Assembly: GCA_949752795.1 (NCBI GenBank)
Contig: OX457068.1
Span: 53,968,516-54,032,515, forward strand
Length of the DNA: 64,000 nucleotides
Reading direction: 5' to 3'
Source: Hyperoodon ampullatus
Lineage: Eukaryota > Chordata > Mammalia > Artiodactyla > Ziphiidae
Shown: positions 47,142 to 59,409 of the stretch, one piece after another
Layout of the letters: the number at the start of each line of letters is the position of its first letter
How positions within the stretch are numbered: position 1 is the stretch's first letter
Notes under the pieces: model-generated
What the model was told of the DNA's origin: nothing
What the model saw: only the letters and a program-made list of their open reading frames with translations
The model's database searches: none
Program-made: the position numbers and the translations under genes

Positions 47142-47312
47142 CTTTAGAAGATAACTTCTGGTGTTAATAACTATGATGTTTATTTGTCTTTGGGATGTTT
47201 GGCTGCAGAATTCAACATGTAGCTCCCTGCTATGAAATTCTACATCATCTTCCTACACATAAATTACATAGCATTATTATGCAAACTCATGTAAATGTTT
47301 ATGTTTACTTGC

Positions 47313-48143
47313 ACAGTACTCCTCCTTTATTTGTGGCTTTGCTGTCTGTGGTTTCAGTTACATGTGGTCAACTGTGGTCTGAAAATATTAAATAAAAAAA
47401 CTCCAAAAATAATTCATAAGTTTTAAATTGCACACTGTTCTGTGTAGCGTGATGAAATCTCACACGGTCCCACTCTGTCCTATCCTGGAGATGAATCATC
47501 CATTGTCTAGCATATCCTCCTGTTGGTCACTTAGTAGCCCTCTCGGTCAGATCAGCTGTCATGGTATTGTAGTGCTTGTGTCCAAGTAATCCTTATTTTA
47601 CTTATAATGGTCCCAAAGTGCAAAATTAGTGATGCTGGCAATTCGGATCTGCCAAAGAGAAGCCTCAAAGTGCTCCAAGTGAAAAGGCCGAAGTTTCTGA
47701 ATTAACATGGAAAGATAAAAATCATATGCTGAGGTTACTAAGATCTATGGTAAGAATGAATCTTTTAGCCGTGAAATTGTAAAGAAGAAAAGGAAATTGA
47801 CGCTAGTTTTGCTGTGGACCTCAAGCTGCAAAAGTGGCCACAGTGTGTGATAAGTGCTTAGTTAGAATGGAAAAGACATTTAATCTGTATAATGAGATAT
47901 TTGGGGAGAAAGAGAGAGTGAGACTACATTCACATAACTTTTATTACAGTATATTGTTAAAATAGTTATATTTTATTATTAGTTATTATTATTAATATCT
48001 TACAGTGCCTAATTTACAAATTAAACTTTTATCATAGGTATACAGGAAAGTAGTAGTATATATAGGGTTAAGTACTATCTGTGGTTTCAGGCACCCCCTA
48101 GGGTTCTTGAAACATATTCCCCATGGATAAGGGGGGATTACTG
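47313..48143 (+). mobile_element. Tigger-type (Tc1/mariner) transposon, internally deleted
   Basis: The ends are imperfect inverted repeats: CAGTACTCCTCCTTTAT at 47313 and, reversed, 'ggataaggggggattactg' at the right end (48143), followed by TA. Subterminal blocks match Tigger1: 'tggtttcagttacatgtggt' at 47349 and 'ggttaagtactatctgtggt' at 48066. The left flank is CA where TA is expected. The interior keeps only the start of the transposase, so most of the element is missing. Confidence 0.8.
47607..47870 (+). pseudogene. Tigger transposase N-terminal remnant (CENP-B-like HTH)
   Basis: The ATG at 47607 opens a frame that begins M-V-P-K-C-K-I-S-D-A-G-N-S-D, close to the start of Tigger-family transposases. 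Frameshifts and stops follow, and the blocks up to 47870 ('gctgaggttactaagatcta', 'agtggccacagtgtgtgata') fit the N-terminal DNA-binding region. The catalytic DDE domain is absent. It has no function now. Related domesticated genes exist in mammals, but nothing here suggests domestication. Confidence 0.65.
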
Positions 48144-48154
48144 TATATGCCTTT

Positions 48155-48275
48155 ATTCCCTACTACACTGGAAGTTCTTGAGGGCAGTGATCATGCCATA
48201 TTCCTCTGCATTCTAAATGATTAGTACCATGTCCTGCAGATGGTAAGACCTCAATCAATATTTGGTGAGGAGGAT
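48155..48275 (+). mobile_element. L2 3'-end fragment
   Basis: The blocks 'tggaagttcttgagggcagt', 'gccatattcctctgca' and 'taagacctcaatcaatattt' follow the L2 3' terminus on +. Confidence 0.6.
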
Positions 48276-49889
48276 AATTTCTGATATTCAATTGCACCCT
48301 AAAAGACTCTGAGCTCTGCCTCTAAGCAGCAGAGGGTACCCTTTACTACAGAGAAGTCCCGAGGGACAGATCACGAGTTTGGACTTCTCCACACTGAGTT
48401 TGATCTCAAAGGCTATTTCTGTACACCAAGCCATCTGGAGATAGCGTGGGTGCCAGGCATCATGCCTGTGTAGTGATGTATCTCATCCCTTGGTATTTAA
48501 ATGCTGTCTTGGCATGGGGCACTGGTGTCCACAATCAGCCACAAGCATAAAATAAAAGTTCTGACTACTAGTCGTGGGCTGCAAACTTTATTTCCTTGGT
48601 TGAACTTCATTACCTCCTAGGTCTAGCCACACACCCACTTCTATAGCTGTGAGGATTCTCATTGTGGGTCTCTAAGAATACAATTACAAAAGCTTTATAA
48701 TAATGAGAAGGAATTAGAGTTCTATGGGATGGGTCATATCCAAATTCAGTCCATAAGAAACTAAAAAAATGACATCTGCTCTGGAAGATCACATCTGCTC
48801 TGGAAGATGAATTATTTTAAGTAGCCTTCAGCATTACTCAGTTGCATCAAGATCCAGCTGCCAAGAAAAAAAAATTTAGTCACTTAATGTTTCATGTGAT
48901 AAAATAGTCTTCTTCTTGTCATTGCTTCCTCCCTTGCTGAGGTCCATTTTCTCAGTCCACTTGTCTGCTTGTATTTGCATCAAAAGGACCTGTACCATTT
49001 TGCCCACAGTGCTGGCTTTGGACATTTGAAAAAGAAAATCTGAAAAAATAGGTCAGTATTTACAACACATCTTTTTTCTTCAAGTCTTCTTCCTTTCAAT
49101 ATATTGAGCAAGGTGACTCGTATTAACTATTTGAAAATATTCTGGAGAGCCAAAAGCATAAGCAATTGTTGGAGGTTCTATTGTGAAATAATGGTAGAAC
49201 CAGGACTAGATACCAAATTGGGACTTGAAACAAGGTCAGAAACGAAATTACATGGTAAGATTTCAGAGGTGCTGGAAAGGATATCTACTTTCCATATGTC
49301 CCTTTGCCTACTAATTAATTATCATGACTTTATTAAACACTAATAATGTATAGGAATATACAGGCAAATATGGGAAGTGTTAAAAGAAGTTCACTGGCCT
49401 CAGGATGTTTACAATTCCAATTTGGAGTAGTTCTGAAAAAAATAACATATCAGAGTAATGTACGTAACAAGAAAAATCAATATATATGCAATAAATGATA
49501 ACTGAGCTCAGAGGAGGAAAATAAACCTTCATGTAAGTGCTATCACAGGTGAATTATTATTGATTGGTAGGAATGAAATAAAAAGTAGAGATTAGTCTCT
49601 CATCCGAAGAGAAGGGGAAAGTAAGAAAAATCCATAGAGATTGGAAAGTCCAATGCTGATTTTGTCATTGAGGAACATGCAGAAATAAAACAGGAAAGGC
49701 AGGATGGATCCAGATTCTGAAGGTATTTGAATTGCTGGCTAAGAAGTTTTGTCTTTATCCTGCACAATTAAGAGGCACTTTATCAAAGAATACTTTAATT
49801 CCAACCTGTCCTCCTGACCTTATAATATCATGCTTATTTACATTCCTGTCTTTGTTTTTTGATGCTATTCACACCTTAATTATCTTTCT
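48276..49889. other. Unclassified sequence
   Basis: No gene or repeat family recognised. It contains a 19-bp-period tandem duplication at 48772-48808 (ACATCTGCTCTGGAAGAT twice). Confidence 0.4.
48772..48808. repeat. Two-copy tandem duplication, 19-bp period
   Basis: ACATCTGCTCTGGAAGAT occurs at 48772-48789 and 48791-48808 without mismatch, separated by one C. Confidence 0.9.
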
Positions 49890-50190
49890 CATATCAACTC
49901 TAATGATTTTCAAAGCTCAGTCCAAATTGCACCTCTTCCAGGAAAGCTTCTTCAATTTATGCAACAGTTATACATAAATTCCATAACCTTCCACTTACAT
50001 GTTTGATTAGGTATGTTTCCATAATGTTATCTGTTATTCCTGTGTGAACCACATAACTCTGTACACTTAAAAACACTGTTAAACTGTAAACTCCTTAAGG
50101 TCAAAGAACATCATTTATATCTCTGTTCTTTCAAAGTACAGGCTGGAGCTCATAATAGAGAGAATTATGTTGACTTGAATTGAAGAAAAA
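49890..50190 (+). mobile_element. L2 3'-end fragment
   Basis: 'ttccaggaaagcttcttcaa' (49936), 'ctgtaaactccttaaggtca' (50085) and 'catttatatctctgttcttt' (50112) follow L2 order on +. It is diverged. Confidence 0.5.
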
Positions 50191-50509
50191 CAGTTAGTAA
50201 GGAGGAGGCATTGTGTTTATACTGGTAAACTTATTGAGATATAACACTAATAACTCTAAAAATACAAAATATAAAATAATTGCTGTATAATTTCTCATTC
50301 AATTTCTGTTTCAGAAGTGATGGAGGCAATGGAATACATGGCAGATTATAACATGCTTTATTCCTAAAACTACTTTTAAAAAGAAAGTTGAAAATAATTT
50401 GAGACATTTCAAAACAATTTTCTTAAGACACAAAATCTAATTTTGTGAATTCAAAGAGTTTGTAAAATAATTATCAGCTTTGACAAAAAGTGCCTAAACT
50501 TTTGAAAAA

Positions 50510-50815
50510 TTGACTGTTTGTTCAACATGTATTGAAATCCTACTATCTGGGGATGTTGGGCTAGGCGCCATGGGTAGTAAGAGGATGTACTGCAAAGAGT
50601 TTAGAAAGCTTTGCAACCTGCAGAGTCTATGCTCTTGTTCCAACTGCCTCTTGTACATCATTCCTTTTAACCAGTTATTGCAGTATGTGAAATTTCCTGC
50701 CTGTCCTTCAAGACTACAGATGATCGGTGAGGTCAGTGTCTTTTTCGCTTTATCTGGGGTCTGGTACATAAGAAGTTGGTAACCAATAAAAGTTTGTTGA
50801 ACTCAGTTGTCATGC
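50510..50815. mobile_element. L2-like fragments in opposing orientation
   Basis: 50515-50590 resembles a reversed L2 3' end ('gttgggctaggcgccatggg'). 50695-50812 resembles a direct L2 3' end ('ggtctggtacataagaagtt', 'aataaaagtttgttgaact'). Either two fragments lie tail to tail or one rearranged copy is present. Confidence 0.4.
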
Positions 50816-52889
50816 ACCAGGATTTTTACCTCACATCCTTTCAATTAATAACAGATAAGATAATTCAAACCTCATGCCAAACATGAATTCTAGGTCCTCC
50901 AAGACTTAATTGCCCAAGACATTTACACAAATAAATTATAAAGATGGAAAGACCTGTTGATACAACATTCTTTCTATGGATTAGAGACATAATTAGAGTT
51001 AAACAAATTGAGAATTTTTCAAAGCATTATTATTTGCCAGTGAGAGTCTGGACTTTTCTTATTAAAGAAAAAATAGCTTTTCGAATACCACTACGTGAAA
51101 ACAAGGAAACAGACATCCTTTGTTGCATGGTTGATCCTGCCTGTCTGCTCAAAACACAGAGTAGAGACAGGAGTCTCTTAGTCCTATTTTTACTGTGAGA
51201 AATCAAGCCTCAGGGGATTCAGGGTGGGGTGTTGAAACTCAGTGACCAAATGAATTCAGTATATGTCTTGACTATTTAATTTTTAGCAGGCCTCTTCCTC
51301 AGCTCATCCAACTGCAGACTGAAGGTTTTATTATCCCTCCAACATTTGGTTCCATTCTCTGACATTTTTCTTGTTGCCTGTGATTTTACAAAGCATCCAC
51401 TTTTCACAAGTGAAAACTGATTTTGTCCAAACAGATGCTTGTTTCTATATTTTGCATTCTGGAAAAAATATGGATATGATTTGGTTGGGGAGGGGGCTAG
51501 AGAGAGATGGGGAATAAAATCGCTGGTGGAGACACAGCTTGAGCTGAAATTAGAAGCCAAGTGAGAACTGTAAGCAGGAGGAAGGGGGTCTCCAAAGAAA
51601 ATTTGTTGTATAATAAAATACTCATTGAAAATATTCTGACAGGGAGCCCTAACAAAATTCTCACATATCTTTGGCTAGATAATAAAATGGTTTCTCTCTT
51701 AAGTTTGTATGTGAATCTGTGGTAAGCTAGAATTGAACAAGTTATTCCAAATGAGTCAAACAATCAAGTCCTCAATCAACTCCTCAATCAGCAATCATCT
51801 CCTGAGCATCATTTTTCATCCTGATCACTTGTTAGGCTTGAATCAGGGGAATCAAGAGAAACACAAACAAACAAACAAAACAAATAAACACATCTTAGAT
51901 GAAGTCCAGGAGTTGCTCATTGTAGGGGTGGGAAACGGGGATAATATACATGCAAAAGGGGTGAGCCAGAGGAGACAGTACAGATCCATCCCAGCTACTA
52001 TTTCTCTGGGACACGGCTGGCCTGTTGTTCCACAGCTCAGTCTACTTCTGTCTTACTCTGACTTCTTAACATTGCTCAGCATTGGAGAGAAAGCAAAATA
52101 CCTACTGTTCTACCTGTTCTGCAGGCACCAAAGGTGCTGAGGCAGTGTCCATTCTCCCCAGGTGACTTTGCTGGCCTGAGAAGTACCTCACTGTTCTTTG
52201 TGCTGAGCCAGCATATGGGAACTGTCTGTACCCCGTCCTCAGCATCCTTAATCACTGAAGGTAAATTTCATGTCCTCAACTAGGGTAGTTGGTACAAATT
52301 TTAGGGGCAGAAAAGCTTCCTAGAGAAAAGCTTGATCTACTGAATCAAGTACTGAAGATAGTAAGATCATCTTACCTTGTGAATGTGGTAAGAGCATCTC
52401 TTGGACAGCATCTCCACATACCACCCTTCTCCCCAGGCTAGGATGTTGATTAAAAGAGATTCTACCTTTCTTACCAGACACAGGTTACTCACAACAGTGA
52501 GTTGTCATGTTCTTCCCATTCTCCTGCAGCATTGGAATAGGATATCGTTACATGTACTGAAGGTGCTCCATGCCCGGTGCAGATTCAACACCACCAAGAT
52601 GTGATTGGAGTGGCTCCCTTCTAATCTGATTTGGCCTCTGATAACTGCTTCCACTTATACAATCCTAGCTCACTGCTGAGGACTTTGCATTTTACACCAA
52701 AGGTAATTATTACTTTTATAGTTCAATTAGCAAACATTATGTTTCTGTTTGCCTTGTTAAGATGGTACCACAGAATTTAACAATAACACATTTATTCCAA
52801 AGCTACCAAGGGACAAGCACTTTTTTTCCTTGTGTTTTTTTCTCCCTCTCATATTCAATTTTAAAATGGGAATGATTCAAATTACGAAT
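50816..52889. other. Unclassified sequence
   Basis: Nothing recognised apart from a short (CAAA)n tract at 51862-51886. The 135-codon open frame at 51733-52140 spans this microsatellite and shows no domain. Confidence 0.4.
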
Positions 52890-53045
52890 GTTAGACCTGT
52901 AAAAGGACTTGTAATCCTACAGAACTAATTTCTCAACTTAGAAATGAGGACACTGAGGTCCCAAAACAGTAATTTGCCCTAAATGATACCAGTCTGTAAA
53001 AGAATCAGCTTTCTAACTAATGTCTTTAGACACCAAGTTCAGTAC
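52890..53045 (-). mobile_element. Probable MIR-related fragment
   Basis: On + 'gacctgtaaaaggacttgta', 'agaaatgaggacactgaggt' and 'cccaaaacagtaatttgccc' resemble a reversed MIR-type core. Diverged. Confidence 0.45.
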
Positions 53046-54139
53046 TCATTTTTCCTTCTCTTTTTAAACTCTGGATGCAGAAAAGAGAAGTGAACAAATT
53101 CCAGACTAAAGGAAAAAGAAAGTGATTCCCTGTTTGTGGAGTAACTCCTGAGTGCAAGGTATTTTATACAATTTAATATCTTACGCTGGATACCAAGGCC
53201 CTAGTCTATACTCTGACACCAACTTATCTATGTGACTTTGTGCCCTGGTTCTACATGAACTTTGTTTTCCTCCCTCTTGTAATCAAGAGGCCTAGACTAG
53301 AGTACTTCAGGAATTCTTTGCACTATCATTCTGGAGCAAGAGTCAGCCATCTCTCAGTTCAAGCATCTAAGTACACTTTGAATTTTCTTTTCAACTTGTT
53401 ACTCCAAGTGGGGAGGGGTCCTTTTGCTCTGCAGCCATATTGCTGTGTGTTCCTGGATTTAACCACAATTGGAAACCTCTCAATTATTCTTTTCTCTCTC
53501 TTTATTCCTGAAACTGCTGGCATAGTCAGGAGGAAAAATATGTAGTATCCCAGGCAATGAGCACCATGTGGGGTGGGTGTTCAGAGCTGGGTCCAGCACA
53601 GTGGAAGCCACTCTCTTCCTCTCCCTTCTCCAGCTATGTGGACAGAGGTCTTTCCAGCAATCTGACAGCCTGTTTCCATATTATCACTGATTTCCCCTCT
53701 CCAGCATTATTAAGCATGTTAAGTAAGATGTTTTGCCATGTTCTTACAGAGTCTGTTGCATTGATTATTCACAATGCCATCTCCCCTCCTCCCATCCTGC
53801 TTAGTAACCTCCCTCCCAGCCTTGATTTATTACCCACTATATTGTTCCCAGCACAGACCTTTTTATCATTGTCACATATGTGAGCCTGGTGATGAGATAT
53901 ACTCAGTAGTGGCTGGAGGGGCAGGAGGGAAGTGTGGGAAGCAAGCAAGGAGGAAGTTTGCAACTGATTGTGTCTTTTTTTAAAACTCGTCTCTACTTAT
54001 ATTTTGGAAGATGGAAAACATAATTCTCTTTGTCTCTTTATAATATATAATTAAATGGATTATTTGAAGAACAACCTTTAGACTTCATAGGCAAGTTATA
54101 TTAGGGACCCTGAAATAAGTTAAAAACGTAAAGACAAAC
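53046..54139. other. Unclassified sequence
   Basis: A MIR-like trace near 53205-53250 ('cacca-cttatctatgtgact') is too weak to call separately. Open frames at 53240-53545 and 53557-53883 have no recognisable domain. Confidence 0.4.
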
Positions 54140-54370
54140 AGTTATTAAACATTTAGTATGTGCCCACCATGATGTTAAGTGCTTTATATGGATGATCTCA
54201 TGTGATTCTGTCTCAAAACGACAAACAAACAAAAAGCAAAATACACCTTGTTACATAGATTCTGCTTTAATCCCATCCTTCTTTTTCATGTGAAGAAATT
54301 GAAGCACAAAGTGTTCTAATCATACAATTATAAAAGGGTAGGTCCAAGGTTTGATCCTTAGACCTTTCAT
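54140..54370 (-). mobile_element. MIR SINE, interrupted
   Basis: On + 'tatgtgcccaccatgatgtt', 'aagtgctttatatggatgat', then after an A-rich insertion 'tgaagaaattgaagcacaaa' form a reversed MIR. Confidence 0.65.
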
Positions 54371-54682
54371 AGTGATTATACAAATTCTGTCCCCAGATTC
54401 AGAGATAATGATAGAATTTTTTGTTAATCATCTGAGTGGATTTTCCATTTCTGTTTTTTTTAAATAATTAGCTGAGGCAAAGAAAATTCAAACTATGTTA
54501 TAGAAGGACAATATATTAAAAGAAAAAAGAAAAAAAAAAGGAAGGTAGAAGTAGAGGAATAAGCTCTAGAAACTCGCCCCCCCCCAATTCTCCCATGCAT
54601 CCCATAAAGCAAAGGTGAAAGAATTACACATCTATGTGTTCATCACTCAGACTACATCACAAACATTTCATTATACTCCACT

Positions 54683-54722
54683 ATTCATCCATCCATTCAT
54701 CCATTCATGTATTCATTTCATT
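54683..54722. repeat. (CATC/CATT)n microsatellite
   Basis: Consecutive CATC and CATT units are seen directly. Confidence 0.8.
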
Positions 54723-54834
54723 TCTTTGATGGGACTCAAAGCAAAGTATGGGAAAAATCTCTCTTTGTTTTGATATTCCAGCACACGTCATCAACCAGAG
54801 TTCCACTCATTTCTGTCATTTTTTTCTTCTTTGT

Positions 54835-55650
54835 ATACAAAGAAATGCACAAATGTTAAATTAACTTGTATTGAGTTTTGACAAAAGCATACATCCATAT
54901 ATATAAACCTGTATCAAAATATAAAACAGTGCAATCATCCCAGCAAACCCCCTTATATCCCTTTCCAGTGAAAGCCTGTTCCCATCCTCCAGTGGCAATC
55001 ATTATCCTGACATTTTTCCATTATAAATTACTTATATCTAATCTAGAGGTCCATACGTAGAGACATACAGTGTGTATTAATATCTGTGAGGTTTTTTAAC
55101 ACTGGGTATGTTTTTGAAATTCATTCATTTTTGCATTTATTAGTAATATGTTCCTTTTTATTGTTAAATAATATTTCATTAAGTGAATAAATCACCTTTT
55201 GTTTACTCATTCTCCTGTTGATGGACACCTGGGCTATTTCCAGTTTTTACTATTGTGAATAATGTTGCTAAAACATTTTTATATAAGAATTTTTGTGAAC
55301 ATGTATTTTCATTTATTTTGAGTATACATGGAGGAGTAAATTACTGGGCTAGAGGGTAGAAAGGTGTAAATTTAGTTTTATGATAAACTGTCAGAATGTT
55401 TACAACAATGGTTACAAGTTCTAGTTGCTCTGCATTCTCACCAATATTTGGTGTTTTAGTCATTTAAAAATGTTTAGCCATTCTGATGAGAGTGTAAATG
55501 TGTCTCATGGTGGTTACATTCTGATGACTAACAATGATGAGCACTTTTTCATTTGCCGAATAGATATGACTATATTTTCCTCTGCAAAGTGTTTGTTTTT
55601 GACCTCTTTTAATGGTATTTAGCTTTTTATTATTGACTTGTGGGAGTATT
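54835..55650 (-). mobile_element. Ancient L1M 3' end
   Basis: A minus-strand L1M 3'-UTR ('gagttttgacaaaagcatac' at 54873) leads into the ORF2 C-terminus ('ttactcattctcctgttgat' near 55203, 'aatgatgagcactttttcat' near 55532). It is much more diverged than the younger L1s. Confidence 0.75.
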
Positions 55651-55849
55651 CCTGAGTAAAAATCCTCAGAACACTAAAATAAAATAGGAACAGAAATCCA
55701 TAGGTGTAAGCTACCATTGAAACTATCAGCAAGTGCTCTACTAATGCACTGTGACCAGAGATTTTATTTTAATGTATAAACTTTTACCTTTGTTACTCTA
55801 TATAAACTTCAATTTTTCCCTGGTGTAAGCAGAAATAGAGTGTAAAAAC

Positions 55850-57006
55850 CACAAAAGAAAAAATAAGTCAATAAAAGTGGCAAGAAAACAGGAAAAAGAA
55901 ACAGAAAGTTGAAAGTATTACAAAGTAAAATAAATCCAAATATATAATTTATTACAATAAATATAAATGGACTATACACTCAGGTTAAAATAAAAGATTG
56001 CCTGATTATATGAAAAATACAATTATACATTTTCTACAATAAGTCCTATTTAAGATATAAACACCCAGAAAAGAAGAGGAAGATTGAACAAGATACATCA
56101 TGAAAATATTAACTAAAATGTAGCTGATTTGGCTATACTAATATAAAAAAATATGTTGTAAAGTGTGCCACTACATAAAGGTTTCAGTTTTCCAGGGTGA
56201 TATAATAATTCTAAATTTGTATGCCACTACTTTTATGGTTTTAAAATATACAAAATATAAATTTAAAAAGCTGCAAAGGATATTAATAAATCTACCATCA
56301 AAATTTAAGAGTTAACATGTTAACAATCATAGAAAAAGGAGAAAAAATAGGCAATAAGAATACATGCTATTTGAACAAAACTCTTCCAAACTGGACTGAC
56401 TAAATAGACATACAAACAATGAACCCAGAAAGTGAAGAACACAGGTTTCCTTCCAATTTATTTGAAACGTTTATTAAAACTGATACTAAAATATGCCTTA
56501 AAACATATCTGAACATACATAAAAAAATCTGACATATTCTTTGATGGTAATACAATTAGTTAAAAATCAGTAATGAAAGAAAACTAAAATCAGGACAGAA
56601 AAATATACAGGATTATCTATAAATATTAAAATAAAATTCTAAATGATGAAAAATTCAAGGTAGAAAGCATAGTGAATATTTAAATTACTCAGAAAAAGCT
56701 ATGAAAAAACTACAACCCAAAACTTGTAAGACAAGTAATTGATAATTAAAGAAAAATAATTCTAAATGATTATATTAAAAATAAAAGGGCTAAATATAAA
56801 TAATACATTATACATATTAGAAAAACTAACCTTTAGAATAAACATAAGGAAATTAAAGAAAGGAAATATTTTTTTAAAGAAAGCAGAAACTAATAACATA
56901 AAAATAAAGACACAACCAAGAAAAATCATAAAACTAACAACTAACTCATTAAAAAAACTAATACAATTGACAAACTTCTGGTAATGGTGATCAAGAAAAT
57001 AAGATA
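55850..57006 (+). mobile_element. Ancient L1M ORF2 fragment (EN to RT linker)
   Basis: On + 'aataaatataaatggactat' (55955), 'gatttggctatactaatata' (56126) and the late block 'aattgacaaacttctggtaa' (56966) follow L1 ORF2 order. A/T-rich decay has removed the frame. It is interrupted at 57006 by the full-length L1, so its continuation should lie beyond the window. Confidence 0.7.
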
Positions 57007-57071
57007 GAGGAGACCTTCAAGATGGCAGAGGAGTAAGATGTGGAGATCACCTTCTTCCCCACAAATACATA

Positions 57072-57084
57072 AAAAATACATCTA
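57072..57084. repeat. Target-site duplication of SINE, left copy
   Basis: AAAAATACATCTA is repeated exactly at 57302-57314. Confidence 0.93.
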
Positions 57085-57301
57085 GGGCTTCCCTGGTGGT
57101 GCAGTGATTGAGAGTCCGCCTGCCGATGCAGGGGACATGGGTTCATGCCCTGGTCTGGGAAGATCCTACATGCTGTGGAGTGGCTGGACCCGTGATCCAT
57201 AGGCTGCTGAGCCTGCACGTCCAGAGTCTGTGCTCCGCAATGGGAGAGACCACAACAGTGAGAGGCCCACATACCGCAAAAAAAGAAAAAAAAGCAAATT
57301 G
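57085..57301 (+). mobile_element. CHR-type SINE nested in L1 5'-UTR
   Basis: It carries the same head ('cttccctggtggtgcagtg') and body as the SINE at 24192, with most CpGs already decayed to TG/CA. It has an A-rich tail at 57278-57295 and a perfect 13-bp duplication. It postdates the L1. Pol III boxes are present but the B box is weakened (GGTTCATGCCC). Confidence 0.95.
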
Positions 57302-58779
57302 AAAAATACATCTATATGTGGAACAAATCCTACAGAACACCTACTGAATGCTGGCAGAAAACCTCAGATTTCCCAAAAGGCAAAAAACTCCCCATGTACC
57401 AGCGTAGGGCAAAAGAAAAAAGAAAAAACAGAGACAAAAGAATAGGGCCAGGACCTGCACCTCTGGGAGGGAGCTGGGAAGGAGGAAAAGTTTCCACACA
57501 CTAGGAAACCCCGTCACTGGCGGATACTGGGGAGTGACACTGGGTAAGTTTCAGAGACATGGAGGAGAGCACAGCAATAGGAGTGAAAAGGGCAAAGTGG
57601 AGAGATTCCCACATAGAGGATCAGTGTTGACCAGCACTCACCAGCCTGAGAGGCTTGTCTGCTCAACTGCCAGGGTGGGTCAAGGCTGGGAGCTGAGTTT
57701 CAAGCTTCGGAGGTCAGATCCCAAGGAGAAGACTGGGTTTGGCTGTGTGAATACAGCCTGAAGGGAGCTAGTGCCCCACAGCTAGCCAGGAGGGAGTCCA
57801 GGAAAAAGTCTGGAACTGCCTAAGAGGCAAGAGACGATTGTTTTGGGGTGAGCGAGGAGAGGGAATTCAGAGCACTGCCTAAACGAGCTCCAGAGATGGG
57901 CATAAACTACAGCTACCATTGTGTACACCAGAGACTGGCATGAAATGCTAATGCTGCAGGTGCAGCCACCAAGAAGCCTGTGTACAAGCACAGGTAACTA
58001 TCCACACCTCCCCTCATGAGAGCCTGTACAGCCTGCCACTACCAGTGTCCTGTGATCCAGGGACAACTTCCCTGGGAGAATACACGGCATGCCTCAGGCT
58101 CTTGCAAAGTCACGTTGGCCTCTGCCACCACAGGCTCGCCCCGCATTCCTTACTGCTTCCTCTGCCCAGGACTGAGTGAGCCGGAGCCCTCCCCCCCAAT
58201 AAGCCACTCTTTTAACCCCCTCCTGTCTGGGCACGGAATAGACGCCCTCAGTCCACCTACAGTCAGAGGTGGAGCCAAATCCACAGCTAACCCCGGGAGC
58301 TGTGTGAACAAAGAAGAGAAAGGGAAATCTCTCTCAGCAGCCTCAGGAGCAGAGGATTAAATCTCCACAATCAACTTGATGTACCCTGCATCTGTGGAAC
58401 CTGAATAGACCAAAATTGAGGCACTGGAATTTGAGAGCAACTGCAGACTTGGGGTTTGCTTTCTGTATCTCATTTGTTTCTGGTCTTATGTTTACCTTAT
58501 TTTAGCATTTAGAATATATTATCATTGGTAGATTTGTTTATTGATTTGGTTGCTCTCTTCCTTTTTTTAATATATATATATATATATTTCCATTTTCTCT
58601 TTTTGTGAGAGTGCATATATATACTTCTTTGTGTGATTTTGTCTGTACAGCTTTGCTTCTACAATTTGTCCTGGCATTCAGTCTCTCCATTTTTTCCCAT
58701 TTTTTCTTTTTTTTCTTTTAGTATAGTATTTAGCACTTGTTATCATTGGTGCATTTGTTTTTGGATTTGGTTGCTCTCT

Positions 58780-58860
58780 TCTTTATTTATTTATTTTTAT
58801 TACTTTTTAATATTTTTTAATTTTTAATAACTTTTTAAAATTTTTTATTAGAAAACTTTT

Positions 58861-58892
<32 letters not shown>

Positions 58893-58895
58893 TTT
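58780..58895. repeat. AT-rich and (CTTT)n tract in L1 5'-UTR
   Basis: A block of A/T with 'ttttaa' units is followed by about eight CTTT units (58858-58892). The equivalent region in the minus-strand L1 is 40665-40775. Confidence 0.85.
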
Positions 58896-59409
58896 TCTCC
58901 ATTTTCTTCTGAGCTATGTGCCTGACAGGATCTTCATTCTCCAGGCGCATGTCATACCTGTGCCTCTGAGGTAGGAGAACCGAGTTCAGGATATTGGTCC
59001 ACCAGAGACCTCCTGTCTCCATGGAATATCAAACGGCAAAAGCTCTCCCAGAGATCTCCATCTCAAAGTTAAAACCCAAATCGACTTAATTACCAGAAAA
59101 CTACACAGCTGGATACCCTATGCAAAAAATCTAGCAAGACAGGAGCTCAACCCCACCCATTAAAAAAGAGGCAACCTAAAATCATAATAAGGTCAGAGAC
59201 ACCCCAAAACACACCACAGAGTGCATTGCTGCAAACCAGAGGGACAAGATAGCCTCATCCACAAGAACACAGGCACCAGTCCCCTCTACCAGGAAGCTTG
59301 CAAAACCCACTGAACAAAATTAACCACTAGGGGCAGACACCAAAAATAATGGGAACTACAAAACTGCAGCCTATGAAAAGGAGACCCCAAACAAAGTAAA
59401 TTAACCAAA

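Larger units (their letters stand above)
57007..59409 (+). promoter_or_regulatory. L1 5'-UTR / internal promoter region
   Basis: The region is colinear with the 5'-UTR of the minus-strand L1 (42169-40155). AAGATGGC at 57019-57026 is a YY1-like core at the position where L1 5' ends commonly have one. A GC-richer middle (57600-58350) and a variable AT/(CTTT)n tract (58780-58895) are shared with the other copy. A SINE at 57085-57301 lies 78 bp from the start and would disturb the promoter. Confidence 0.65.

Noticed and set aside
48290..48610. Possible solo LTR with an AATAAA-like signal near 48553
   Set aside because: No TG...CA ends, target duplication or family match could be recognised.
51733..52140. 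135-codon open frame on +
   Set aside because: It crosses a (CAAA)n microsatellite and shows no domain. Treated as chance.
58858..58892. Tandem repeat as a possible CRISPR-like or satellite array
   Set aside because: It is a plain (CTTT)n microsatellite within an L1 5'-UTR. No spaced repeats of CRISPR type occur anywhere in the window.
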